From SIG603 sp964370775 (GTDB taxonomy: Bacteria > Bacillota > Clostridia > Oscillospirales > Acutalibacteraceae), in assembly GCA_964370775.1 (NCBI GenBank), contig CAYJKT010000011.1, positions 1 through 64,000 on the forward strand: a DNA stretch of 64,000 bases, in the 5' to 3' direction. Positions within the stretch are counted from its first letter, which is position 1. Each line of letters opens with the position of its first letter. Of the stretch, positions 43,242-52,200 are shown in pieces. The translations under genes and the position numbers were made by a program. The notes beneath the pieces are model-generated. The model had not been told where the DNA came from. It saw nothing but the letters and a program-made list of their open reading frames with translations, and made no database searches.

Positions 43242-44007
43242 CGCAGTTGTAATAAGCCTAATTAATTTTGTTTTGATATACATATTATTGATTATTGTAA
43301 GCATAATCATGAAAATAGCAAAGATTAAACAAACTAAACTACTTGTAATTGCAAGCATTAGAATGACATTGCAACTGACAATTGCTGGCTACATACTAAT
43401 GTATTTAATAGAAAATCCATCGGAGATATTAGTAAGCCTTTATATTGTTGCAATGCTAGGTTTTGCCCTTAGCAGAATTTTCTCTGTTAATAAGGGGCTT
43501 AACAAAAAATTTAAGTTAATTATAGCCTTAAGTCTTATAAGTTCGGCATTGCTGATAATCCTTTTCTTTGTTGGAGTGGTAATAGGACAAAACGTGTTTA
43601 ACCCACAGTATATCATACCTATTAGCGGAATGATTTTAGGAAACGCAATGACAGGAATTTCTTTAGGGGTAAAGTCTTTTATGGCTAAAATAAAAGAATC
43701 AAAACTTCAAATTGAAACCTTACTAAATCAATCGGCTACTCCTAAGAAAATTTTGTTGCCAATGGTAAACTCTGCACTAGAGACAGCCCTTTTGCCTACG
43801 CTTAATTCAATGTTAGGAATGGGAATAGTCTCACTCCCAGGCATGATGACAGGACAGATATTATCAGGCGAATTACCAACAAATGCAATTGTATATCAAA
43901 TATCTGTGTTAATTTGCATTTCTGCCGTAGTTTGTTTGTCTGTTTTTATGTCTCTTTATTTAGGATACATGACACTATATAACAAAAAAAACCAGTTTAT
44001 GGTATAA
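43234..44007 (+). CDS. fetB: Permease of the FetB/UPF0014 family
   Basis: A 257-residue membrane protein with seven helices. Key segments: LLVIASIRMTLQLTIAGYIL (about 33-52) and PISGMILGNAMTGISLG (about 131-147). FetB exports iron or relates to metal stress in E. coli. The GTG start at 43234 has GGAGGTGAC at proper distance. It ends the operon with fetA; divergent PadR likely controls both. Confidence 0.85.
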   Translation: MDNAVVISLINFVLIYILLIIVSIIMKIAKIKQTKLLVIASIRMTLQLTIAGYILMYLIENPSEILVSLYIVAMLGFALSRIFSVNKGLNKKFKLIIALSLISSALLIILFFVGVVIGQNVFNPQYIIPISGMILGNAMTGISLGVKSFMAKIKESKLQIETLLNQSATPKKILLPMVNSALETALLPTLNSMLGMGIVSLPGMMTGQILSGELPTNAIVYQISVLICISAVVCLSVFMSLYLGYMTLYNKKNQFMV

Positions 44008-44040
44008 ACAGAGAATACAAATTAAAACTTTCATCTTTCC

Positions 44041-44069
44041 TTGACAAAGAAAATAAAATAATGTAGAAT
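44041..44069 (+). promoter_or_regulatory. Promoter of the O-acylation cluster
   Basis: TTGACA (44041-44046), 17 bases, TAGAAT (44064-44069). Confidence 0.8.
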
Positions 44070-44101
44070 TAAGTAGAATAATAGCACATAGGAGAATATG
44101 A

Positions 44102-45136
44102 ATGTTTAACAAAAAAAAATACGATAAAGATAATGATTATAGCTATGGATATTCACGTGGCTTTTTCGCAAGAAATGCGGCTATTATATTCCAGATATGC
44201 GTAATATTAGTAGCGGGCGTTTTTTTGGCATTTGTTTTATTATTTGACTTTAGTAAAATAATGCCTTTGCAAGAAAGTAGTGAAATGCCTATCGTGAGTA
44301 GTCAAGAAGAATCTTCACAACAAGAAACCGAAAGCTCACAAGAACCACAATCAAGTGTAGCACCAACGCCTACACCGGAACCTGAAAAAACTCAAACTAT
44401 CACAGACATGTCTGAAATAGATATTTCTACAGATGGTATAGATTTTACACAAGGTGTATTTAGCCTAGATGGCATGTTCCCAGACACAATATTGACTGAA
44501 ACAGAAGACGCAGGAGACGACTATATCAGAGACATAGTTTTCGTTGGAGAGTCAACTACTTATGGTTTAATGTTCTATGATATGTTGCCAGACAGTGCAG
44601 GAAAAGAGCAAGTTTGGACACCAACTAGCGGAACTTTAATGCTGACAAATGCAAACAATGACATAGGAAAAATAAATACTTACAATATAGACACAGGTTA
44701 TTCTGAGGATATGCTTATTAAAGATGCAGCCGCAATGTATAAGCCTGAATATATGGTAATTACTCTAGGTCTAAATGGAATTGGATTCTATATTGAAGAT
44801 GATGTTGAATATTATGTAGGAGAATACGTAAAACTTCTTAACTCAATAATGGAGGCATCACCAGATACTAAAATAATAGTTCAATCTGTATTCCCAGTTG
44901 GAGAAAATTACGAGTATAAAATAAGCCTTTCAAACACAAGAATAAACAAAGCTAACTATCTTTTTGCTAAGATGTGCGATCAAATGGGAATTAAGTTCTT
45001 AAATTCTGCACCAATTTTCCAAAATGAAAACGGTGATTTGAAATATGAACTACACAATGGGGATGAATTGCACCTTAGTCCGGCAGGTCTACAAGCGGAG
45101 TTAGACTTCATAAAAACACATAAATTTGAGGAATAG
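44102..45136 (+). CDS. Membrane-anchored SGNH/GDSL-like hydrolase
   Basis: A 344-residue protein with one N-terminal membrane helix (about 25-50), a Ser/Glu/Pro-rich linker (57-100) and an SGNH esterase-like domain. The nucleophile block is VFVGESTTYG (about 146), the third block LGLNGIG (about 220) and the catalytic Asp-His pair is in DELHLSPAG (about 320). It acts outside the cell. With the MBOAT and DHHW genes downstream it likely adds or removes acyl groups on an envelope polymer. Confidence 0.8.
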   Translation: MFNKKKYDKDNDYSYGYSRGFFARNAAIIFQICVILVAGVFLAFVLLFDFSKIMPLQESSEMPIVSSQEESSQQETESSQEPQSSVAPTPTPEPEKTQTITDMSEIDISTDGIDFTQGVFSLDGMFPDTILTETEDAGDDYIRDIVFVGESTTYGLMFYDMLPDSAGKEQVWTPTSGTLMLTNANNDIGKINTYNIDTGYSEDMLIKDAAAMYKPEYMVITLGLNGIGFYIEDDVEYYVGEYVKLLNSIMEASPDTKIIVQSVFPVGENYEYKISLSNTRINKANYLFAKMCDQMGIKFLNSAPIFQNENGDLKYELHNGDELHLSPAGLQAELDFIKTHKFEE

Positions 45137-45139
45137 AAT

Positions 45140-45634
45140 ATGAAAAAAATTATTTTACCAATTATAGCAATTATCATGACTTTCACAGCTTGTAGCGCAG
45201 AAGTTTCTTACCGCAGTGATTTAAGTGCGGGCGAAGTTATGACTGAAACTATGAAAGATTTTGAAGACGAATTAAACAGCATGGCCACTATGGACGATGC
45301 AAGAGTTAAGGCAGAGGCTTTATCAGACGTTGACTTTGAAATAGTTGAGTCTTTTGCCGTGAATACATCAGCCGTTAGCACTTCATTAAATGAAATTGGA
45401 ATTATTAAGGCTAATTCAGAGGAAGACGCTAAAACTCTAAAGTCACAAGTTGAAACTTCTATGCAAAATCAAGCTGATATTAAGCAAACATATGCAGATT
45501 ATTTACCAGAAGAATATGAGAACGTTGAAAATGCCTCTGTTTATCAATCTGGTGTATATGTTATGTACCTAATTTTTGATAGCGAGACTAAAGACGAGAT
45601 AGTTACAGCATTTAACAACAGTGTAACAGAATAA
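45140..45634 (+). CDS. Lipoprotein of the DUF4358 type
   Basis: A 164-residue lipoprotein: signal peptide ending in FTACS (lipid on Cys18), then the domain with MDDFELL-like sequence EDELNSMATMDDARV. The family is unknown in function, but is often next to MBOAT genes. It is four bases behind the SGNH gene. Confidence 0.78.
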   Translation: MKKIILPIIAIIMTFTACSAEVSYRSDLSAGEVMTETMKDFEDELNSMATMDDARVKAEALSDVDFEIVESFAVNTSAVSTSLNEIGIIKANSEEDAKTLKSQVETSMQNQADIKQTYADYLPEEYENVENASVYQSGVYVMYLIFDSETKDEIVTAFNNSVTE

Positions 45635-45646
45635 AGAGGGAGATCC

Positions 45647-47059
45647 ATGCTTTTTTCCAGTGTATTATTTCTATTTTTATTTCTGCCACTTACAATTTTA
45701 ATATATTATATAGTGCCACGAAAGGCAAAGAACTTTGTGTTGTTTGCCTGTAGTCTTATGTTTTATGCGTGGGGTGAGCCTATATATATTTTACTTATGC
45801 TATTTTCATCCACAGTTGACTACGCTTGTGGACGGCTTATAGGAAAAGGTAAAGAGAAAAACAATAAGCTTCTTCAAAGAGGAGCTTTGTTTTTTAGCAT
45901 AATTGTGAATTTAAGTCTGCTTGCTACGTTTAAGTATGCAGACTTTTTTATTGTAAATACAAATACTTTATTCGGCAGTGAAATCACCTTGCTGAACCTA
46001 GGTCTACCTCTTGGAATTAGCTTCTATACTTTCCAATCGATGTCTTATACAATTGATTGTTATAGGGGAGAGGTAACACCACAAAAGAGCTTTATTACTT
46101 TTTCAACCTATGTTACCCTGTTCCCGCAACTTGTTGCAGGTCCTATAGTTAGGTATATCACCGTTCAAGACCAAATGGACAACCGAAAAGAAAGCTTTGA
46201 ACTTTTTGCTCAAGGTATAACGAGGTTTATAATTGGTCTTTCTAAAAAAATGATAATAGCAAATAACCTAGGCTATTTTTGGGCATCAATTCAGAATTTA
46301 GAGGATGTCTCTGTGATGACAGCATGGCTAGGTATAATTCTTTTCCCAATGCAGTTGTATTTTGATTTTTCAGGTTATAGCGACATGGCAATTGGTTTAG
46401 GAAAAATGTTCGGGTTTAAATTTGTCGAGAACTTTAATTATCCGTTTATATCACACAGTATAACAGAGTTTTGGAGAAGGTGGCATATGTCGCTTGGAAC
46501 ATGGTTCCGTGAATATGTTTACTTCCCACTAGGTGGAAATCGTAAATCTCCTGCAAGAACATATTTTAACCTTTTCTTTGTATGGTTTTTAACAGGCCTG
46601 TGGCACGGTGCTACATTCACAAACGTGTTTTGGGGCTTGTGGAGCGGTATATTTATAGTAATGGAAAGGGCATTCCTTTTAAAAATACTAGATAAAGTAC
46701 CTAAAATTGTTTCATTGTTATACACAAACATACTAATGTGCATAGGCTTGTTATTTTTAGCCTATGACGACATAGCAGAGTGCTTCGCCTTTGTTTCTAA
46801 GGGTTTTGGTGCAGATTTTGTAGCAATTTTCGATGAAACATTTATTTATTATTTCACGTCGGCTTTAGTTTTAATTGTATTGGGTGTTATTGGTTCTACT
46901 CCTATAGTCAAAAATACAGTTGAAAAACTAAATGTTAAATTCAATAATAGCACAGTCTATGGAGTTATTTCTTACTGTGTAGTAGCGTTCCTTTTCTTTG
47001 TTTCAATAATCTTTTTAGTTAGTGAAACATTCAATCCGTTTTTATATTTTAGGTTTTAA
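45647..47059 (+). CDS. MBOAT-family O-acyltransferase
   Basis: A 470-residue membrane enzyme, AlgI/DltB-like. It has about eleven helices; the catalytic His is in GLWHGATFTNVFWGLWSG (about 316-333), with the block FWRRWHMSLGTWFREYVY (about 276-293) and the early GLPLGISFYTFQSMSYTID. It passes acyl groups across the membrane for transfer to surface sugars. It is the core of a four-gene cluster. Confidence 0.92.
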   Translation: MLFSSVLFLFLFLPLTILIYYIVPRKAKNFVLFACSLMFYAWGEPIYILLMLFSSTVDYACGRLIGKGKEKNNKLLQRGALFFSIIVNLSLLATFKYADFFIVNTNTLFGSEITLLNLGLPLGISFYTFQSMSYTIDCYRGEVTPQKSFITFSTYVTLFPQLVAGPIVRYITVQDQMDNRKESFELFAQGITRFIIGLSKKMIIANNLGYFWASIQNLEDVSVMTAWLGIILFPMQLYFDFSGYSDMAIGLGKMFGFKFVENFNYPFISHSITEFWRRWHMSLGTWFREYVYFPLGGNRKSPARTYFNLFFVWFLTGLWHGATFTNVFWGLWSGIFIVMERAFLLKILDKVPKIVSLLYTNILMCIGLLFLAYDDIAECFAFVSKGFGADFVAIFDETFIYYFTSALVLIVLGVIGSTPIVKNTVEKLNVKFNNSTVYGVISYCVVAFLFFVSIIFLVSETFNPFLYFRF

Positions 47060-47069
47060 GGTGAGTTAA

Positions 47070-48179
47070 ATGAATAAGAAAACACAATATAAAGTAATCA
47101 CTTTTTCTTTTATAATATTTATTTTTACTGCCTTTATTGCGTTGGTTGTAACTGAAAAAGAAAGTTTTTCGGCGGCGGAAAATCGCCCTTTGCAAAAATT
47201 CCCCAAGTTTTCATTCCAGGAACTAACAGACGGCGACTGGACAAAAGACTTTGAAACGTACCTTAACGATCATATGCCACTTAGAACTTTTTTTGTAGGC
47301 GCTAAGGCAGAGGTACAAAAGGTTCTAGGTTATAAAGAAATTGGCGGAGCTTATATAGGCGAGGACGATTATATTTTTCAAAAAATAGATGTAACCGATG
47401 AAAATATGAGTGAAAGTTTAGCGGTTTTTTATGAATTTGCAAATGAAAATAAAGATAAAAATGTTGTAATAAGCGTAGTTCCATCTGCTTCACATGTGTT
47501 AAGCGATAAAATGCCTGAATATGCAAACGTTTATGACGAGACGAGTTTTCAACAGTTTGCAGAAGAATTGTTGAAAGATGAATACGTAGACCTTACAGAC
47601 GCATTAAAAGGAAACGAAGATATCTACTACAGAACCGACCACCACTGGACTAGCAACGGTGCATATATCGGCTTTAAAGAGATTGCAAAAGAGCTTAATT
47701 TAAGCATTGTAGACGATTACAATGTTACAAAAGTGTCAGACGGTTTCTTAGGTACGACATATTCAAAGTCTTGCTTTTTTGGTGTAAGGGCAGACGATAT
47801 TTTAAGGTATGATTTAGTAGGCTATGACATTCCATATACTATGTATATAAAAGAAACTGATGAAACCTTAAATTCAGTCTATTTTAAAGAAAACCTAAAA
47901 GTAAAAGATCAATACACATATTTTATGGGGCATAACAGAGCCTTAATACAGATTGAAACAGGCAACAACACAGGCAAAGAAATAACAGTTATAAAAGATT
48001 CTATTGCCAATAGCTTTATTCCGTTTTTAATTCCATATTACGACAAAATAAATGTGGTAGATCTAAGATTTTACACAGAAGACATTGAGATTCTAACGGC
48101 TAATTCAGACGATGTATTAATTCTATATTATGTTCAGGCTCTTCAAGATTCAACCCATATAAAACGCTTAATTTCCTAA
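47070..48179 (+). CDS. DHHW/AlgX-like acyltransfer protein
   Basis: A 369-residue protein with an N-terminal signal anchor (about 8-28). The motif RTDHHWTSNGAY (about 190-201) defines the DHHW family. AAENRPLQKFPKFS (about 36) and YLNDHMPLRTFF (about 68) match AlgX/AlgJ-type O-acetyltransferases. With the MBOAT protein it should complete acyl transfer outside the membrane. It is the last gene of the cluster; no clear terminator follows. Confidence 0.85.
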   Translation: MNKKTQYKVITFSFIIFIFTAFIALVVTEKESFSAAENRPLQKFPKFSFQELTDGDWTKDFETYLNDHMPLRTFFVGAKAEVQKVLGYKEIGGAYIGEDDYIFQKIDVTDENMSESLAVFYEFANENKDKNVVISVVPSASHVLSDKMPEYANVYDETSFQQFAEELLKDEYVDLTDALKGNEDIYYRTDHHWTSNGAYIGFKEIAKELNLSIVDDYNVTKVSDGFLGTTYSKSCFFGVRADDILRYDLVGYDIPYTMYIKETDETLNSVYFKENLKVKDQYTYFMGHNRALIQIETGNNTGKEITVIKDSIANSFIPFLIPYYDKINVVDLRFYTEDIEILTANSDDVLILYYVQALQDSTHIKRLIS

Positions 48180-48281
48180 AATTAACATTAATTTTCAAAT
48201 TAAATTTTGACTATCAATGAATAATATTCTTGCCCGAGTAAATAATGGTAATATCAAGATTTTAAATTATTGGAGGGCAAA

Positions 48282-48803
48282 ATGAAAGCTACTGGAATTG
48301 TAAGACGTATAGATGACTTAGGAAGAATAGTTATACCAAAAGAAATCAGAAAGACTTTAAAAATCAATGAGGGCAACCCTTTAGAGATATTCACAGACGC
48401 TCAAGGAAACGTAATATTTAAGAAGTATTCACCCGTAGGCGAAATGACAGAAATTGCAGAAACTTATGCTTCTACAATCAGTAAAGTGTTGTCGTGTGCC
48501 TGCATTATAAGCGACACAGACAAGGTAGTTGCGGTCTCTGGTTCTTCAAAAAAAGAGCTAAGCGGTAAGAATATAACAGATAAACTAAGAGATTTCTTAA
48601 GTTATAACAGGCATCAAGTTGCAAAGGAAAGCATACAAATTTGTGACAGCAGTGAAAAGTCCAGTGAATATATCGCAACAATAAATGCCTCTGGTGACAC
48701 AATGGGGTGTATTATTGTTTCAGATTTTGACAATAAAAAAGACTTAAACATGGAAACCTATATGAAAACAACTGCCCAACTCCTAGCAAACCAAATAGAA
48801 TAA
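48282..48803 (+). CDS. spoVT: Stage V sporulation protein T
   Basis: SpoVT is an AbrB-type regulator of forespore genes under SigG. The 173-residue protein has the swapped-hairpin DNA-binding domain at the N-terminus (MKATGIVRRIDDLGRIVIPK, residues 1-20) and a C-terminal GAF-like domain. The start at 48282 is set by homology and GGAGGG; the frame opens at TTG 48270 without need. TGAATA (48218-48223) resembles a SigG -35 box; the -10 is unclear. Confidence 0.93.
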   Translation: MKATGIVRRIDDLGRIVIPKEIRKTLKINEGNPLEIFTDAQGNVIFKKYSPVGEMTEIAETYASTISKVLSCACIISDTDKVVAVSGSSKKELSGKNITDKLRDFLSYNRHQVAKESIQICDSSEKSSEYIATINASGDTMGCIIVSDFDNKKDLNMETYMKTTAQLLANQIE

Positions 48804-48807
48804 CCTA

Positions 48808-48873
48808 GAACTTAGTGAAGAGTGAAAAATGAATAGTGAAAAGTTGATGTGAAAATCCTTGCGGATTTTTTGA
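48808..48873. repeat. AGTGAAAAGTGAA module with hairpin
   Basis: GAACTTAGTGAAGAGTGAA and AATGAATAGTGAAAAGTTGA precede the hairpin AAATCC-TTGC-GGATTT with a T run. The same block is inside the element at 33777-34005 and, decayed, at 60558-60622 and 61736-61775. On the plus strand the hairpin looks like a terminator for spoVT. Confidence 0.7.
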
Positions 48874-48927
48874 TTAAAGTTTTTTTTAATGAAAATTTGT
48901 ATGGATAAATATAAAATTGATTAAATA

Positions 48928-49132
48928 TTGTAGGGGAGGGTTTCCGTGCAGACGTGTTGATTACTTTTTTTGATTAAAAATTAATTCGTTAAAACGCACA
49001 AATTGATGTAGGGGACAGGTTTTCCGTCCCCTACATTGCTAAATTTCTCTAATCAACACGTCTGGATATTATTCGCCACTACATGGCTAAATTTGCTAAG
49101 AGGCACGTCTGCACAGAGACCCTCCACTACAA
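48928..49132. repeat. Nested palindromic composite element with two junctions
   Basis: Outer arms TTGTAGGGGAGGGTTTCCG and CCTCCACTACAA. Inside, a single-arm palindrome TGTAGGGGACAGG...CCGTCCCCTACA (49007-49035). CACGTCTG occurs twice at right, once joined to GATATTATTCGCCACTACA and once to CACAGAGACC. Confidence 0.8.
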
Positions 49133-49171
49133 TATGTTAATAAACTTATCTTTATCCATCCCAAAAATAAA

Positions 49172-49204
49172 CAAAAAAACTAGCTACGGCATTTGCCGTA
49201 GCTA
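49172..49204 (-). terminator. Terminator of the second beta-helix gene
   Basis: TAGCTACGGC pairs perfectly with GCCGTAGCTA around ATTT/AAAT, followed on the minus strand by GTTTTTTTG. Confidence 0.9.
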
Positions 49205-49215
49205 ATTTAATTTTA

Positions 49216-52200
49216 TTAGATTGTTACATTGTCTTTTGTGAAGAACCAGTCTATAATTACATTTTTAGCATCTGGTTGAACCTCACGTAACATGTAGTTA
49301 TATAGTGAGTAGACATTGTCCATCTCGTTTCCTATAACCTTGTTGTACTTACTGTCGTTCATCTCATCGCCCTCATAGATTGTTTGAAGGTTTGGATATT
49401 TAGCATATGGGCTGTCTGGTAACCACCATTCAGCTGTTGTAGGTGTTAGCCATGTGCCTTCTTTAATTAGACCATAGCCATGTTGATACCATCTTGATAG
49501 CCAGCAGTATGACCAGTCATTAGCTACAACACCATATGTTGAATCTTTAAATAGATTGTTGTATACATAGTTGTGTTGTCCACCGTTTATAAATACGCCC
49601 CAGTATACGCCCTCTATAACATTGTCATAGATTGTGATACCGCCTGCAACGTCATCTATATAGATAGCTGCATTATGGCTTGCGGCACTTGCTGTTTTTC
49701 CTAGGTGGTGAATCCAGTTGTTTTTGATAACTGTACCACGGTTAAGTGTGTTTCTACCTGTGTAGATAGCTGATGTATCTGTAGTTTCTAAGTCAACATG
49801 GTGAATGTTGTTAAACTCGATAACGTTATCGTTACCTTGCCACATGATAGCATTGTTTGGTGAATTTCTAATCTCTGTGCTTGAAACATAGTTTCCAACA
49901 CCGTGTAGAACTACCGCTGAGTTAAATCCGTTGTTTAGAGTTTGGTAGTTATCAAATAGACAACCGTGTACAAAGTTGTATCCTGGTTCTAAAGTCTCGT
50001 AATTTTTAGCAGCCTTAATATCAAAGCCACCGTTTACGTCTTGAACTGTACAATACTCAATACCGTTGTACATACCAACTTGATTTTCTGAATCGTATAC
50101 TCCACCGATACGGCTAGAAGTATTTGTGATTGTTGAGTTTGATAATGTGTTGTGGTTTCCGCCGTGTACCATGTAAGCTGCGCCTAGCATGTCTGTTAGA
50201 GTAAGATCATCAATATTGATATATTGTGTGTCTGTTAACTCGAACATTGGCTCACCTAGAATTGAAAGTGAAACTATCTCTTCATTACTTGTCATGTCTG
50301 TTCCTGTTGGTGGATAGATATAAAGCATTTTTGTATTTTGATCTATATACCACTCGCCAGGAATATCTAGCTCTTGAATTAAGTTGTAAACATAGAAACG
50401 TGTATAACTTGCAACTTTTGCCCAGTAATGGCAAGCGATTTCTGATGTTAGAACTCCGTTAGACTCAATGCTTCTAATTGGAGAAGTTTGAGTAGCGTAG
50501 TCAACACCTGTATAACCCTCGTACCAAATGTCAAGGTCTGTTATATCAGAGCCATCCATTGGAACGCCTTCCCATGATTTCATTCTCTCTGTTAATTGGC
50601 TTGAGGCGAACTTGAATGAATCATAGATATCACGCTCTTCTTCTGGGATAAATGTTGGCATACCGATTTGGTCGTCGTTCCAGTCACGGATAGATTGTCC
50701 TGCATATGGAACACTTGTAATTTTTGTAAAGCCCGCTGAATATGCGCCCATATTATCGTCTGGGTTTGGCCATCTTGCTAAAGTCATAGATGAACCCTCG
50801 AAAGATACTGCATAGTAAGGAGTCATAACATTAAAGCCGTCTCTTACTAGCCATTCAGCTTGGTATGACATACCGTCGCCATAAGTAGCACCGCCGTATC
50901 CTACTGCTAATTGTTTTAGAACTTCACCAGTAATATACTCTGAAAGATCTGTTTGATATACTTTGCCCTCGGCATCATCATGTAAATTTGTTAGAACGTC
51001 TGCATCTGTAACTAAAGTAAAGTCAGATGGAGCAAGACTTACAGCACCTGTTAGTGATACATCTTCACCGTTATATGCTGCATATTTAATTGGACTCTCT
51101 GCTGAACCTTGATCTTGCATCTCTAGTGCTATAGTATTTCCTACTATGTAAGTTCCCTCACGTAAGTAGACAACTGCACCGTTTTCAATTAATTGTGAGT
51201 AAGCTCTTAGCTCGTCTCTTGCTCTCTCAACGCTTGCATATGGATTATCGATACTTCCGTCACCTGTTAGGTCGCTACCTGTTGTTGCAACGAAAAGCTC
51301 TTTTCCATATTCATGTGAGTTTTCTTTAACTATTACTTTTATTGAAGATTGGTGTCCGCCGTCTTCTGTAGTTACTGTGATAACAGCCTCACCCTCGTTA
51401 TATGCTGTGATTTCGCCGTCTTCAACAGTTGCTACTGTAGAGTTTGAAGTTGTCCATGTTTTATTAAGGTTTGTAGATTGTGCTGGCTCGATAATAGCGT
51501 TTACTATATCAATTGTGCCAGGCTCCATTGTTAATTCTGTGATAAAGTTAGGCTCTTGAGTGATTAGGGCATCACTTAATTTAACGCCTGTTACTTTGTA
51601 GTCTATTACATTAACTGTAATTGTTTTTGAAACACCGTTTGAAGATGTAACTGTTGCTGTAGTAGTTCCGCTCATAGCCATAGGCTGAATAGAACCACCT
51701 TTTGTGATTTTTACTACTGATGGGTCAGATACTGAGTATGTGAATTTGTCAGTTGTTGTAAAATCATAAGGAGTTACATGCTCATTGTTTGAGTAGTTGA
51801 TTTCGTATGTATCATAGTAACCGATATCTACTACTTCATCTGGTAGGATGATGTCTGTAACTGCGTTTTTCTCGTTGATATAAAGTTCGTCAACAGAGAT
51901 GTCAGATTGAGTTGAACCAGCTCTTGTTACTGTGAAGTCAAGATAATCTAAAGAAGTAACATTTGGGTTAGCAAATATTAATATAGAATCCATATATACT
52001 TGCATTCCGTTACCGTTTGTTAGGTTGATCTCAATTTTATGTAGATCGTTTCTACGTCTGATGCCAAGATCTCTTCTGTTTGTTTTTTCGTCTTCTACTA
52101 AATCATAGAATTGGTAACGTCTGTTAAGACTTCCGTCTTCATTGTTTGAAGAAATAACATTACCATAGCCTGTTTCTGAATTACCAAAGGCAATGTCGAA

